Made by a program: the position numbers and the translations under genes. From Rhodospira trueperi (GTDB lineage: Bacteria > Pseudomonadota > Alphaproteobacteria > Rhodospirillales > Rhodospirillaceae), in the NCBI RefSeq assembly GCF_900101965.1, contig NZ_FNAP01000008.1:62001-126000 (forward strand): 64,000 nucleotides of DNA, written 5' to 3'. Shown piece after piece: positions 31,741-41,014 of this stretch. Numbering within the stretch: position 1 is the stretch's first letter; each line of letters opens with the position of its first letter. The notes under the pieces were generated by a model. It had not been told where the DNA came from. It searched no databases and was given only the letters and a program-made list of their open reading frames with translations.

Positions 31741-33567
31741 ATGTTTCGTTTCCTGGGCAAGATGATCCTGTGGCTGCTGGCGATGGTCGGCGCGTCGGTG
31801 GTGGTCGGCACGGTGGTCGCGGTCCTCATCCTGCCCCGCATGATCGGCGAACCGCTGGCCTTGCCGGACGATATCGTTCTGACCGTGGACCTCGATCAGG
31901 CCATTGCCGAGGGGCCGGAGGAGCCGGCGTGGTTTCCGGGCGCCGGCGGGGGTGACGAGATTGCCTTGCGCACGTTGCTCGACGGCCTCGAACGCGCGGC
32001 CACCGATGATCGGGTGAAGGGGCTTGTGGCGCGTGTGCGCACGCCGTCCATGGGACTGGCTCAGGCGCAGGAAGTCCGCGACGCCGTGCATGCGTTCCGG
32101 GCCAACGGCAAACCGACCTACGTCTATGCCGACACCATGCCGGCGGCCGGCCGGGGGACGTTGGCGTACTATCTGGCCTCCGCGTTCGGCGAGATCTGGA
32201 TGCAGCCCTCGGGTGAGGTCGGGCTGGTCGGCGTGGCCATGGAGCTTCCGTTCGCCGCCGCCGCCTTGGAGGACTGGGGCATCGCCTTCGACGTCTCGGC
32301 GCGCCATGAATACAAGGGGGTGCTGGCCGGGCTTTCGGAGGAGGAGATCCCGCCACCGGTGCGGGAGAACATGAGCCGGTTGGTGGCCTCGTGGTTCGAT
32401 CAGATTCAGGCCGGCATCTCGGCGGCGCGGGATATTCCGCTTGAGGATTTGAGCCGGATGATCGACCGGGCGCCTCTGCTGGTGGACGAGGCCGTTGCCG
32501 GTGGGCTGGTGGATCGGGCGGCCTATGCCGATGAATTCCGCGATGGTCTTTCGGCCACCTTGGGCGACCATTCGCGTCTGTCCCTGAGCGAGTACTTGGA
32601 GCGGCGCGACGATGAAGAGCCGCCCGAGGCGCGCCGCATCGCCCTGATCCACGGGGTTGGAATGGTTCTGCCGGGCGGAGGGTCGGATACGCCCGAGTTC
32701 GGTGTCACGGACGGGTTGAGGGCCCGGGATTTGGCCGACGCCGTCCGCGCGGCGGTGAAGGACGAACGCGTGGCGGCCATCGTTCTGCGCCTGGATAGTC
32801 CGGGCGGGGATTACGTGGCCGCCGACACCGCCCGGCGCGCGGTGGCGCAGGCGCGCGACTCCGGGACACCGGTGATCGTGTCCATGGGCAATACCGTGGC
32901 GTCCGGCGGCTACTTCATTGCCCTTGAGGGGGATCACGTTCTGGCGTCGCCGGGCACGATCACAGGGTCCATCGGTGTGGCTGCGGGCAAGCCGGTTGCG
33001 CGCGACCTTTGGGCGGAATTGCGGGTCAACTGGGCGCGTCTGGCCGAGGGCCGCAACGCCGCGATGTGGAGCCTTAATTCGCCGTTCTCCCTGTCCGCGC
33101 GGCAGGCGCTGGACCGGCGGCTGGACGCGGTCTATGCGGATTTCGCGGCCCGGGTTGGGGCCGCGCGCGGCCTGGAGGGCGCGCGCCTCGACAGGGCGGC
33201 GCGGGGGCGGGTCTTCACCGGCGCCGACGCCGTGGACATGGGGCTGGTGGATCAGATCGGTGGATTGGGCGACGCCCTGCGGGTGGCCCGCGACGCGGCC
33301 GCCCTGCCGGCCGACGAGCCGGTGGTGGTGGCGCCCTATCCGGCGCCCCTGGATCCTCTGGATCGCCTGAAGCGCCTGCTGGAGGCCCGGGGCGTGCCGG
33401 GGTTGGCAACCGCTGTCTCCGGCATGACGGAGAGCGATCTGAGGGCGCTGGCGCGGTTGCTGGGCGTGATGCGCCCGCTGTTGTCCTTGATCAACGATCC
33501 GGCCGGGTCGCCACCGACCGGGATGTCCCTGCTGTATGACGAGGCATGGCGTTTCAACCCGAGATAG
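31741..33567 (+). CDS. sppA: Signal peptide peptidase SppA, 67-kDa type
   Basis: 608 residues, the double-domain length of E. coli SppA. One N-terminal membrane helix (about residues 9-31) precedes two tandem S49 peptidase domains. The catalytic lysine is K192 (RHEYKGVLAG) in the first domain and the serine is S388 (NTVASGGYFIA) in the second, matching the Lys209/Ser409 arrangement of E. coli. It degrades cleaved signal peptides at the periplasmic face of the inner membrane. Confidence 0.94.
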   Translation: MFRFLGKMILWLLAMVGASVVVGTVVAVLILPRMIGEPLALPDDIVLTVDLDQAIAEGPEEPAWFPGAGGGDEIALRTLLDGLERAATDDRVKGLVARVRTPSMGLAQAQEVRDAVHAFRANGKPTYVYADTMPAAGRGTLAYYLASAFGEIWMQPSGEVGLVGVAMELPFAAAALEDWGIAFDVSARHEYKGVLAGLSEEEIPPPVRENMSRLVASWFDQIQAGISAARDIPLEDLSRMIDRAPLLVDEAVAGGLVDRAAYADEFRDGLSATLGDHSRLSLSEYLERRDDEEPPEARRIALIHGVGMVLPGGGSDTPEFGVTDGLRARDLADAVRAAVKDERVAAIVLRLDSPGGDYVAADTARRAVAQARDSGTPVIVSMGNTVASGGYFIALEGDHVLASPGTITGSIGVAAGKPVARDLWAELRVNWARLAEGRNAAMWSLNSPFSLSARQALDRRLDAVYADFAARVGAARGLEGARLDRAARGRVFTGADAVDMGLVDQIGGLGDALRVARDAAALPADEPVVVAPYPAPLDPLDRLKRLLEARGVPGLATAVSGMTESDLRALARLLGVMRPLLSLINDPAGSPPTGMSLLYDEAWRFNPR

Positions 33568-33885
33568 CTCCATGCGCTCCGTGCGCGGTCCGTCTGTGTG
33601 ACGCTCCCATGAGATGGCACCCAAGTGCCTTGACGGTGAGCCGTGCTGCGCTACCGTTCCGGCTGTCAGGCGCTTTCTGTGGGCTTGGAGAGGCCCACGG
33701 ACGCTTGTTTCCGGGCGGTGCGCGTCCCACTTGCCATGGATTGGTCTTTTTTTCGTGAAATGACCGAGGGCGCACCAGCCGCCGGACGTGCTCTGAGCGC
33801 ACGCTGACGGTTGGCGCGAGAAGACTGTCCGCCGGGGGCGCCGAGGCTCTCAGCCGGCGGGTCCAACAACTGCAGCGGGGGAACC
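33568..33885. other. Intergenic region before the TAXI-type binding protein
   Basis: 318 nt without a supported gene. A weak GTGGGC/GCCCAC stem lies near 33676-33696, and a TCTTTTTTTCG tract follows near 33747-33757; together they may end sppA transcription, but the distance makes this doubtful. The promoter of the following gene is expected here. Confidence 0.4.
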
Positions 33886-34890
33886 ATGACCATCCTGACG
33901 AAATCCTGGGTCGCCGGCGCGGCCATGACGGTTGCCGTGATGTCCGGCCCGGCCAGCGCGGCCAACCCGATCTATACGGGCGGCGAGTCCGGCAGTTACT
34001 TCGGGTCCTTCGGGCCGTTGTTGCTTGAGGTCCTCAAGGGCGAGTTTTTCGATTACGAACTCAAGACGAGCGCGGGAAGCGGCGAGAACATCGAACAGGT
34101 CATGTCCAACCCGCAGGCCATCGGCATGACGCAGACCGACGTTCTGGCCTTCATGTCGGCGCAGAATCCGACCATCGCCGAGAAGGTGGCCATCATCCGC
34201 AACGATGTCGCGAACGAGTGTCTGTACGCGGTCACGTCGGAGGCCAATGTCGAGCGTCTGAGCAACTGGGGCGCCGTCTCCGGGGTCGCCCGCCGGCTGC
34301 GCTTCGCGCTTGGTCCGGAGCAGAGTGGGTCCGCCCAGACCTTCAAGCTGCTGCAAAGCTTCGACGAAGGGCTCGCCGGGGCCAGTAATGTGAGCTACAT
34401 GGGCAGCACGGACGATGCTATTGATGCCGTCATCAACGATCAGGCCGACGTTGCCTTCTTCGTCCAGTTCCCCGACCCCTCCAACGCCCGGTTCGAGCGC
34501 CTGAACGACGCCAAGATGGCGTTCATTCCCGTCGTGGATCGGAACATTCTGCGCCAGCGGTTCGCGGACGGCGAGCGGGCCTATATTCCGCTTGAGGTCA
34601 AGGTGACCAGTGCCGGCCTGCTGAACTGGCGCGGTGTCGAGAAAATTGTGACGTCCTGCACGCCGCTGGCGTACATCACCGGCCGGCCGGACAGCCTGCC
34701 GGACGGCAGCGACGCGCGTCTGGACCAGGAAGAGATGATTCAGATCGTGCGAAACGCCTCCCTGGATCAGTTTCAGCCTCAGGCCGGCTGGTTCCAGTCC
34801 ATGCTCGACGATCTGGTCGAGGTCTCCGAACAGGGCATCGAGAAGGCTCTGGACGCGGTGGATGAGGCCCGTCAGAAGATGAGCGAGTAG
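33886..34890 (+). CDS. TAXI-type TRAP transporter solute-binding protein, orphan
   Basis: 334 residues from the ATG at 33886 (GGGGGAACC upstream; the frame is open further upstream). A signal peptide with ASA cleavage near residue 25 leads to IYTGGESGSYFGSFGPLLLEVL, a TAXI-like start, followed by AGSGENIEQVMSNPQAIGMTQTDVLAF. The final 40 residues are a charged helix (LVEVSEQGIEKALDAVDEAR). TAXI receptors normally serve a TRAP permease, but none is nearby: the next genes encode a 139-residue membrane protein and a TMEM143-like protein. The role is therefore unclear. Confidence 0.8.
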   Translation: MTILTKSWVAGAAMTVAVMSGPASAANPIYTGGESGSYFGSFGPLLLEVLKGEFFDYELKTSAGSGENIEQVMSNPQAIGMTQTDVLAFMSAQNPTIAEKVAIIRNDVANECLYAVTSEANVERLSNWGAVSGVARRLRFALGPEQSGSAQTFKLLQSFDEGLAGASNVSYMGSTDDAIDAVINDQADVAFFVQFPDPSNARFERLNDAKMAFIPVVDRNILRQRFADGERAYIPLEVKVTSAGLLNWRGVEKIVTSCTPLAYITGRPDSLPDGSDARLDQEEMIQIVRNASLDQFQPQAGWFQSMLDDLVEVSEQGIEKALDAVDEARQKMSE

Positions 34891-35057
34891 GCGCGCCAAT
34901 TCGGGCGCTCGGCCCGGCTTGGTGGTGTGTGGTTCGGGCGGGGCACGGATCGGCGATCCGTTGGCCCCGCCCGCTGTCCGTGACAGTCGTGACCCTGGCG
35001 CGGAACGGGTGTCCGTGAGCGGACCCGGGGCCCGACTCGGGAGCATGGAGAGGGGTT

Positions 35058-35477
35058 ATGGCGAGTAGTTTTACGACGACCGGGTTCGCGGTGCGCTGGG
35101 TGGTGGCGCTTGTCCTGGTCATGGCGACCTTCAATCCCACCGACTGGTCTCTGGTCGGGTGGGTGGAGACCACCGGTTTCAGTCAGGATCTTCCCCTGAA
35201 GGCGCTTCTGGCTGTCGTTCTTCTGATCGGGTTCATCATCTATTTCTGGGCGACCATGCGGTCGATCGGGAAGTTCGGCATCGGCCTGCTGGTTCTTCTA
35301 TTCGTTGTTTGTGGCTGGGTGGTCGTCACCTACGCGGGGTCGGACTGGGTGACCGCGGATATCATGATCTGGATCGGACTGATCGTTGTGGCCACGATCA
35401 TGGCGGTCGGCATGTCCTGGTCGCACATCTGGCGGAAGATGACCGGTCAGATCGACGTCGACGAAGCCGATATCTAA
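35058..35477 (+). CDS. Small membrane protein, DUF6524-like
   Basis: 139 residues with four predicted membrane helices (residues about 12-24, 47-64, 72-92 and 101-118). The start ...FTTTGFAVRWVVALVLVMATFNP and the end GMSWSHIWRKMTGQIDVDEADI resemble what I recall of DUF6524, a family of small bacterial membrane proteins without a known role. GGAGAGGGGTT precedes the ATG. It lies between the TAXI-type receptor and the TMEM143-like gene, and all three run in the same direction. Confidence 0.75.
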   Translation: MASSFTTTGFAVRWVVALVLVMATFNPTDWSLVGWVETTGFSQDLPLKALLAVVLLIGFIIYFWATMRSIGKFGIGLLVLLFVVCGWVVVTYAGSDWVTADIMIWIGLIVVATIMAVGMSWSHIWRKMTGQIDVDEADI

Positions 35478-35595
35478 GCCGCGCGCGTCGCGGGAGGGAG
35501 GCCGGGCCACGGGCGTGGTCCGGTCGGCTCGTTTTCGGGACGCGGGTCGCCATCGGGGGATCGTGCGGTTGAGTGGGCCGGGCGTGACCACAGAG

Positions 35596-36915
35596 ATGAA
35601 GGCGTTGTCGGAGACTGAGGCTCCGCCCAAGGAGGGCGCGTGCCGGGTGGCGTGCGAGGATGCCCCCGACACCTTCATCGCCGTGCCGCAAGGGGCCCTT
35701 GTGGAGCGTCTCGCCGACGTCTGGAAGGGCAGGGTCGAAGACGGGGCCGGGTTCGAGACGCTCTGCCGTCTGTTCGGTCTGCTGTTCCGGATCGAGGGCC
35801 GGGAGACCCTGGCGGCCCTGCGGGACGAGTACCACGGGTTCAATCCGGATCTGCCGACTCGGGCCACGGTGTGGTCCGAGGACCGGGACCATGACTACGA
35901 GCGCCTCAAGGATCGCCTGTCACGGTTGCTGGTTCAGGGCAACTTCTGCGAGATCGACGCGGATCGGCTGCGTCTGGCGGAAACCGACATGGCCGAGGTG
36001 GACGCCGAGATCCGCGTGCCCCACCATCATTACGCCGATGTTTCGTTCTTCGCCCGGGGGCGGTGCCACACCACGACCACGCGCTCCCGCTTCCTGGGTC
36101 TGATGCGGCGCACGCGTCAATCCGTTCGTCTGCGCCATGTCGTGGTGATGATCCGGTTTCACGATGCCATCGCCGAACCGCGTCGGCGTTTGCCGGTGCC
36201 CCTGATGGGGCCCCGCACGGATGCGCGCGTGTTCGAGGGGCGCGTGGTCATCAAGCTGTTCATTGATGTGGCCGAAGCCGATCTGAACATGCTCTATCCC
36301 GGTGCCCGGGCCATCATGCGTTTGCGCGACAAGCTGCTGCTTGGGGTTCCGGCGCTGGCCGGCGGCGTGCCGGTGCTCATGAACATTCTGCCCGCGCTTT
36401 CGGTGCTGTTCGTGGTGGTGGCCGCCTATCTGGGGTTCGTGGCGGGCGGTTCCGTGCCCCAGGAGGAGATGGCCAAGGCGCTTGCCGCCGTTAGCGCGCT
36501 GGCCGGCTTGGGCGGCTTCCTGATGCGGCAGTGGATCAAATTCGAGCGTCAGGTTCTGAAGTACCAGATGATGTTGACGGACAATCTTTACTACCGGAAT
36601 GTTTGCAATAATGCGGCTGTTTTCGATTTTCTACTGGGGACTGCCGAGGACCAGGAATTCAAGGAGGCGTTGCTGGCCTATGTGCATATTCTGCGGGCCG
36701 ATCAACCGCTTACACCGGCGGGCCTGAAGGATGCGGTCGAGGCGTGGTTGTCCGCCACGTTCGCCATTCGGGTTGAGTTCGATATTGACGACGCCCTGGA
36801 TAAGCTGGCGCGCCTGGACCTGCTGGAGCGGGCGGCGGATGGGACCCTCCGGGTGGCGGCGCCCCGCGATGCCGAGGACCGTCTGCGCGCCGTCTGGACG
36901 GCGGTCGGCGCGTAA
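35596..36915 (+). CDS. TMEM143/DUF3754-family membrane protein
   Basis: 439 residues from the ATG at 35596; a GTG at 35584 or the open frame from 35515 would lengthen it. AVPQGALVERLADVWKG, a soluble N-terminal half, then a hydrophobic pair (about residues 255-315: LLLGVPALAGGVPVLMNILP, LSVLFVVVAAYLGFV) and FERQVLKYQMMLTDNLYYRN match the DUF3754/TMEM143 pattern. VVIKLFIDVAEADLNMLYPG is a further conserved stretch. The C-terminal 90 residues look like a winged-helix fold. Function is unknown; the homologue in eukaryotes is mitochondrial. Confidence 0.82.
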   Translation: MKALSETEAPPKEGACRVACEDAPDTFIAVPQGALVERLADVWKGRVEDGAGFETLCRLFGLLFRIEGRETLAALRDEYHGFNPDLPTRATVWSEDRDHDYERLKDRLSRLLVQGNFCEIDADRLRLAETDMAEVDAEIRVPHHHYADVSFFARGRCHTTTTRSRFLGLMRRTRQSVRLRHVVVMIRFHDAIAEPRRRLPVPLMGPRTDARVFEGRVVIKLFIDVAEADLNMLYPGARAIMRLRDKLLLGVPALAGGVPVLMNILPALSVLFVVVAAYLGFVAGGSVPQEEMAKALAAVSALAGLGGFLMRQWIKFERQVLKYQMMLTDNLYYRNVCNNAAVFDFLLGTAEDQEFKEALLAYVHILRADQPLTPAGLKDAVEAWLSATFAIRVEFDIDDALDKLARLDLLERAADGTLRVAAPRDAEDRLRAVWTAVGA

Positions 36916-37064
36916 GGATTGTTCGCGATTCGAACCAACATGTGATAAGAGTCACTGTTCGTTTACAAGTCGACGCATATTCTGATGATGCGGCTTGGAC
37001 AGTCGGGGGGGATCCCGTGCCGGCGGATCCTTGACCCTACGCACCCCAGAAAGGACAGCGTGTC

Positions 37065-38189
37065 ATGCAGGTCATCGTCTTTGCATCTCAGAAAGGTGGG
37101 TCAGGAAAGACGACCCTGGCCGGCCATATGGCCGTGATGGCGGATGCCTTGGGACTGGGGCCGGTCGCCATGCTGGATACGGACCCGCAGGGCAGCCTGG
37201 CGCAGTGGTGGAACTCGCGACAGGCCGGCACGCCTCTGTTCGTGCGGTCGTCTTTGACGGAACTGCCGGAGACTCTGGCGGAACTGGATCGGCGCGGCAT
37301 CAACATGGTGGTCATCGATACCCCGCCGGCGATTACCATCGCCATCCGCAGCGTGGTCGAGAACGCGGATCTCGTGGTCCTGCCCGTGCGGCCCAGTCCG
37401 CACGATCTGCGGGCGGCTGGGGCGACCGTGGATTTGGTCGAGGGGCTGGACCGGCCCTTCGTGTTCGTGGTCAACGCCGCCTCCGAACGCGCGCGAATCA
37501 CCTCCAATGCCGCCGTGGCGCTGAGTCAGCATGGGACGGTGGCCCCCGTGACGGTGCACAACCGGACGGAATACGCAGCCTCGATGAGCGACGGGCGAAC
37601 CGTCATGGAGGTCAATCCCGAGGGGCGCTCCGCCGAGGAAATGCGGGCGTTGTGGGACTATATCAAGGGTCGTCTTGATCGCTTGACCCGCCAGTCCGGG
37701 CAAACGCGTTCGCGTTCCAGTTCGGCGTTTGCGGACTTTGTTCGCGACACCTACGATGTGCGGGCCGGTGCGCCACAACACGCCGAGCCGATGGCGCCCG
37801 TTCCTGTTGAAAAGGAGTTGCGGCAGCCCGCCGAGGCCGGTTTCCCGGCCGAACCGGAGAGTGCGTCGGCAACTGGCGGTGGGTTTGATGCGCTCCGGGT
37901 CGTGGAGAGCGATGACCTGGACGATGACTACGTTGACGACGGGGAGGGCGACAACAGCGAACGGTCGTCAGACAGCCGAGGCGCATGGCCCTCACAGCCG
38001 TCGCCGGCACGGGCGGACAACCTGGAACTGGATGAGGAGATGTCGCGGCGTTCCGAGCGCCCGACCCGCATGCAGGCGCCGACGCCCGCCTATCCGGCGC
38101 GCGGATCGCGCCCCGTTCCCGCCCAGGGGCGGAGTCCTCTGGCATCTCAACGGCACGCCTTTGGGCGTCGCGGGAACGTGGAGGTCTGA
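37065..38189 (+). CDS. ParA-family positioning/partition ATPase
   Basis: 374 residues. The deviant Walker A K10-GGSGKTT carries the signature lysine (K10) and the P-loop lysine (K15); LDTDPQGSLAQWW and VVIDTPPA follow in order, so the ATPase core (about 1-210) is of the true ParA type. A 160-residue C-terminal tail, Pro/Ser/Glu-rich and probably disordered, is unusual for ParA. The next gene begins 2 nt after its stop and encodes an RHH protein, the usual partner architecture in ParF/ParG plasmid partition. It is distinct from CpaE at 47392. No parS, parB or replication gene is seen. Confidence 0.9.
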   Translation: MQVIVFASQKGGSGKTTLAGHMAVMADALGLGPVAMLDTDPQGSLAQWWNSRQAGTPLFVRSSLTELPETLAELDRRGINMVVIDTPPAITIAIRSVVENADLVVLPVRPSPHDLRAAGATVDLVEGLDRPFVFVVNAASERARITSNAAVALSQHGTVAPVTVHNRTEYAASMSDGRTVMEVNPEGRSAEEMRALWDYIKGRLDRLTRQSGQTRSRSSSAFADFVRDTYDVRAGAPQHAEPMAPVPVEKELRQPAEAGFPAEPESASATGGGFDALRVVESDDLDDDYVDDGEGDNSERSSDSRGAWPSQPSPARADNLELDEEMSRRSERPTRMQAPTPAYPARGSRPVPAQGRSPLASQRHAFGRRGNVEV

Positions 38190-38191
38190 AA

Positions 38192-39082
38192 ATGTGCGCG
38201 GCATTCGGTCTTGATGCGCTGTTCTCCCGCAAGGGAGAAGCGGCTCCTGCTGTCCAGGCGGCCATTCCGCTCACCCGGCCCAATCGGTTCGAGGCTCTGG
38301 CCCGCACGTTGGGCCGGCAGGACGACGGTGAGCTGGAGCAGGTTGCGGACGATGAGGTGTCCGACGACGTCGACGATTGGGAGCCGGAAGACGACAATCC
38401 GGTCGCGGATGCGAACGCCGCGCAGGCGGCCGCTGCGTTTCCGCGTCCTCACATTGTTTGGGACGGCGATGCCCCCGGGGATCAAGGCGCGGCCGAAGCG
38501 GACGTCGGCGACGACGACGGCGTCGAGGATGACTCGGAGGGCGATGACGGGAGCGCGCTGCTGGACGGCGGCATGGTGACTCGCAGTGCGCCGCAGGCCG
38601 AGGTCGGACGGGATCGCCCGTGGCAGCGCGTTCGCGGATCGGCTGATGAGACGGCAGCACCGCAGCGGACAGCCAAACCGGAATACGCGCCGGCCATCCG
38701 CGAGGGACTGCCGCCCTGGATATCCCTGAAGAGCGGTCATGCGTCGCGCGAGGGGGAAGAGGTCGGCCTGTCGTTTCCGGAAGACACCGGGGATCTGGAA
38801 GTGTTCCTGTTCGGTGTCGATGAGGGCGAGGAGTTTGATCCGCAGGCTGCTGGCTTCGGCCGCGACCGGAGCGGACGGCCGCGCCGTCGACATGTCAGTG
38901 TGCGTCTTCCCGCACGCGAACATGCGCTGTTGCGTCAGTTCGCCAAGGTATGCGGAACAACGCAACAGAGCGTGGTGAGGCGGGCTGTTCTCGGGCATAT
39001 GATCGAGGAGTTGAAGCGACGGCTTGAGGATGGTGGGGCGCACGCGCCCGACGCGCGCGCGGTGGGGGAAGACTCTGCCTAA
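38192..39082 (+). CDS. Acidic protein with C-terminal ribbon-helix-helix domain (probable ParA partner)
   Basis: 296 residues. Residues 1-41 are a short conserved-looking head (MCAAFGLDALFSRKG, then RPNRFEALARTLGR). Residues 42-130 are very acidic and probably disordered. Residues about 170-210 form a second island (EGLPPWISLKSG, DLEVFLFGVDEGEEFDP). Residues 231-278 read as a ribbon-helix-helix: RRRHVSVRLP strand, AREHALLRQFAKVCG helix, then TTQQSVVRRAVLGHMIEEL helix. The order ParA then RHH with a 2-nt gap resembles ParF/ParG, but here the tail is far longer. DNA binding by the RHH domain is inferred. Confidence 0.78.
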   Translation: MCAAFGLDALFSRKGEAAPAVQAAIPLTRPNRFEALARTLGRQDDGELEQVADDEVSDDVDDWEPEDDNPVADANAAQAAAAFPRPHIVWDGDAPGDQGAAEADVGDDDGVEDDSEGDDGSALLDGGMVTRSAPQAEVGRDRPWQRVRGSADETAAPQRTAKPEYAPAIREGLPPWISLKSGHASREGEEVGLSFPEDTGDLEVFLFGVDEGEEFDPQAAGFGRDRSGRPRRRHVSVRLPAREHALLRQFAKVCGTTQQSVVRRAVLGHMIEELKRRLEDGGAHAPDARAVGEDSA

Positions 39083-39339
39083 ACCTGTCGAAGGGATGCG
39101 CCCCGGTTCGCCGAGACTTGGCCGTTGGGCCGGGGCTCGGTTGGGCCGGGGTGCTTGCCGCTTGACCTTGGGGTGGGCGTGTCGGCCTGAACCATTTTGC
39201 CCATTGGCTATGTTGCCGACGATGGGTCTTTGAACCCGAGTGTGAAACGCGTGCCCAGGTGAGGGTTTGGATCCTGGACTGCAAATCGGGCCGGTTGTCT
39301 GATCCGGCCGCCTGAACCCAGGAAGGGGGGCAAGGCAGC

Positions 39340-40932
39340 ATGGCCGAGGCCATAGGACATCTGACCCAAATCAAGGGATCGCGCCTGACGGCGTACGGTG
39401 ATCCGGACGGTGGAATTCGGGAGGCCCGTCCCGGGCGGATGGTGCGGATCGATACCCAAGAGGGGACGGTAGTCGGTGTCATCTCGGCCGTCGGCGCCGT
39501 TGACGGGGCAGGGGGCACGCCGGCCGGCGGGCCTGTGGCCCTGAGCATCGCGGCTGTCGGTGAGGCGGAACGGGGGCAAGACGGTACTCTGGGCGCCGTG
39601 CGGCGGGGCGTGACCCGCTATCCCCGTTTGGGCGATGCCGTGGCGATGGCCACGCCAGCCGACCTGTCAGCGATCTTTGCGCCTCTGGATGAGGTGACCG
39701 TGCCCATCGGCACCGTCTACGGCGCGCCGGAGGTCCGTGCCCGCTTGAACCTTGACAGTATGCTGGGCCGTCACTTTGCGGTTCTGGGCACGACCGGGAG
39801 CGGCAAGTCCTGCGCGGTGGCGCTGCTGCTGCACCAGATTCTCGCCGAGTTTCCCCATGGGCATATCGTGGTGCTGGACCCCCACGCCGAGTATCAGGGC
39901 GCGTTCGGTGACCTTTGCCATGTTGTTGACCCGGCCGGGATGAGTCTGCCGTACTGGCTGATGACGGGGGATGAACTCGCTTCCATTTTCCTGGGCGATC
40001 GCGTTCAGGATTCCCCGGCCGACGTCATGATTCTGCTTGACGCGTTGATGTCGGCCAAGCGCAAGTCGCCCATCGGCAGCCGCAACCCTGACGAGGTCGC
40101 CGTCGATACGCCGATTCCGTATCGCCTGAGCGACCTGCGCAAGGCCCTGGACGACCAGGTCGGCAATCTAAATCGATCCGAGGATGTCCGGCCGTATCTG
40201 CGGCTGATCAACCGGCTCGATACGCTCATGGGCGATCCGCGTTTTGCCTTCATGTTCTCCGGCACGTTGATGCGCATTTCCATGGTGGACGTGATCTCGA
40301 CCCTGTTGCGCATGCCGACGGAGGGAGCGCCTCTGACACTGGTGGATCTGTCCGGCGTGCCGAGCGAAGTGGTCGAGGTCGTTGTCTCGCTGTTCTGTCG
40401 GATCGTGTTTGACTTCCAGCTTTATGCATCAATGGACCGCAGCGTACCGGTGCTGTTCGTCTGCGAGGAGGCGCACCGCTACGCACCGGCGGGGACGACG
40501 GGATTGTCCGGTGCGTTCCGTGCGACTCGCCGTGCCCTTGGTCGCATTGCCAAGGAAGGGCGCAAGTACGGGCTTGGCCTTGGGCTGATCTCGCAACGAC
40601 CGTCGGAGTTGGATCCGGAAATTCTGTCGCAGTGCAACACGGTCATGGCGTTGCGGCTGTCGAACGAGCGCGACCTTGCCTATGTACGCGGCACACTGCC
40701 CGACGACGCCGGAGATCTCGCCGGTGTGCTGCCGGCTTTGGGAACCGCCGAGGTGATCGTGGTCGGGGCGGGAGCGCCGATGCCGATGCGGGTCAATCTG
40801 GAAATGTTGGCGCCGGAAAAACAACCGCGAAAGGGCGCCGTATCGTTCTCGGCGAGTTGGGACAGCGAGGAGTGGGACCGGGCCTACGTCGAGGAGGTGA
40901 TTTCGCGTTGGCGCTATCCACGCCAGCAGTAA
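39340..40932 (+). CDS. HerA-like (DUF87) hexameric ATPase
   Basis: 530 residues. An N-terminal HAS-barrel-like domain (ITxxGTVVGVISAVG, residues 1-100) precedes a RecA/FtsK-HerA ATPase core: Walker A G150-TTGSGKS, IVVLDPHAEYQGAF and Walker B VLFVCEEAHRYAP (about 367-380), then EGRKYGLGLGLISQRPSELD, the diagnostic HerA sensor region. HerA is a DNA-translocating helicase. Its usual nuclease partner NurA is absent, as are SIR2 and other defence partners. It lies 257 nt after the ParA/RHH pair and 82 nt before the first Flp prepilin gene, so it may be transcribed with the pilus locus. Confidence 0.85.
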   Translation: MAEAIGHLTQIKGSRLTAYGDPDGGIREARPGRMVRIDTQEGTVVGVISAVGAVDGAGGTPAGGPVALSIAAVGEAERGQDGTLGAVRRGVTRYPRLGDAVAMATPADLSAIFAPLDEVTVPIGTVYGAPEVRARLNLDSMLGRHFAVLGTTGSGKSCAVALLLHQILAEFPHGHIVVLDPHAEYQGAFGDLCHVVDPAGMSLPYWLMTGDELASIFLGDRVQDSPADVMILLDALMSAKRKSPIGSRNPDEVAVDTPIPYRLSDLRKALDDQVGNLNRSEDVRPYLRLINRLDTLMGDPRFAFMFSGTLMRISMVDVISTLLRMPTEGAPLTLVDLSGVPSEVVEVVVSLFCRIVFDFQLYASMDRSVPVLFVCEEAHRYAPAGTTGLSGAFRATRRALGRIAKEGRKYGLGLGLISQRPSELDPEILSQCNTVMALRLSNERDLAYVRGTLPDDAGDLAGVLPALGTAEVIVVGAGAPMPMRVNLEMLAPEKQPRKGAVSFSASWDSEEWDRAYVEEVISRWRYPRQQ

Positions 40933-41014
40933 CGGAACCAGGGGCCTGTCGGTCGGGCGGGCAACGGCTGGTCTGGGGTGGGATCCCCGGCTGGCGAATC
41001 GGGAGGATCGGGAC

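Noticed and set aside
31621-33624. A 667-residue open frame on the minus strand.
   Set aside because: Antisense to sppA, whose catalytic residues are intact; low-complexity composition.
37065-39082. The ParA/RHH pair as the chromosomal parAB locus.
   Set aside because: The partner is an RHH protein, not ParB, and no parS-like sites, gidAB or origin genes are present.
39340-40932. The HerA-like ATPase as part of an antiphage defence system.
   Set aside because: No NurA, SIR2, DUF4297 or other effector gene lies on either side; neighbours are ParA/RHH and pilin genes.
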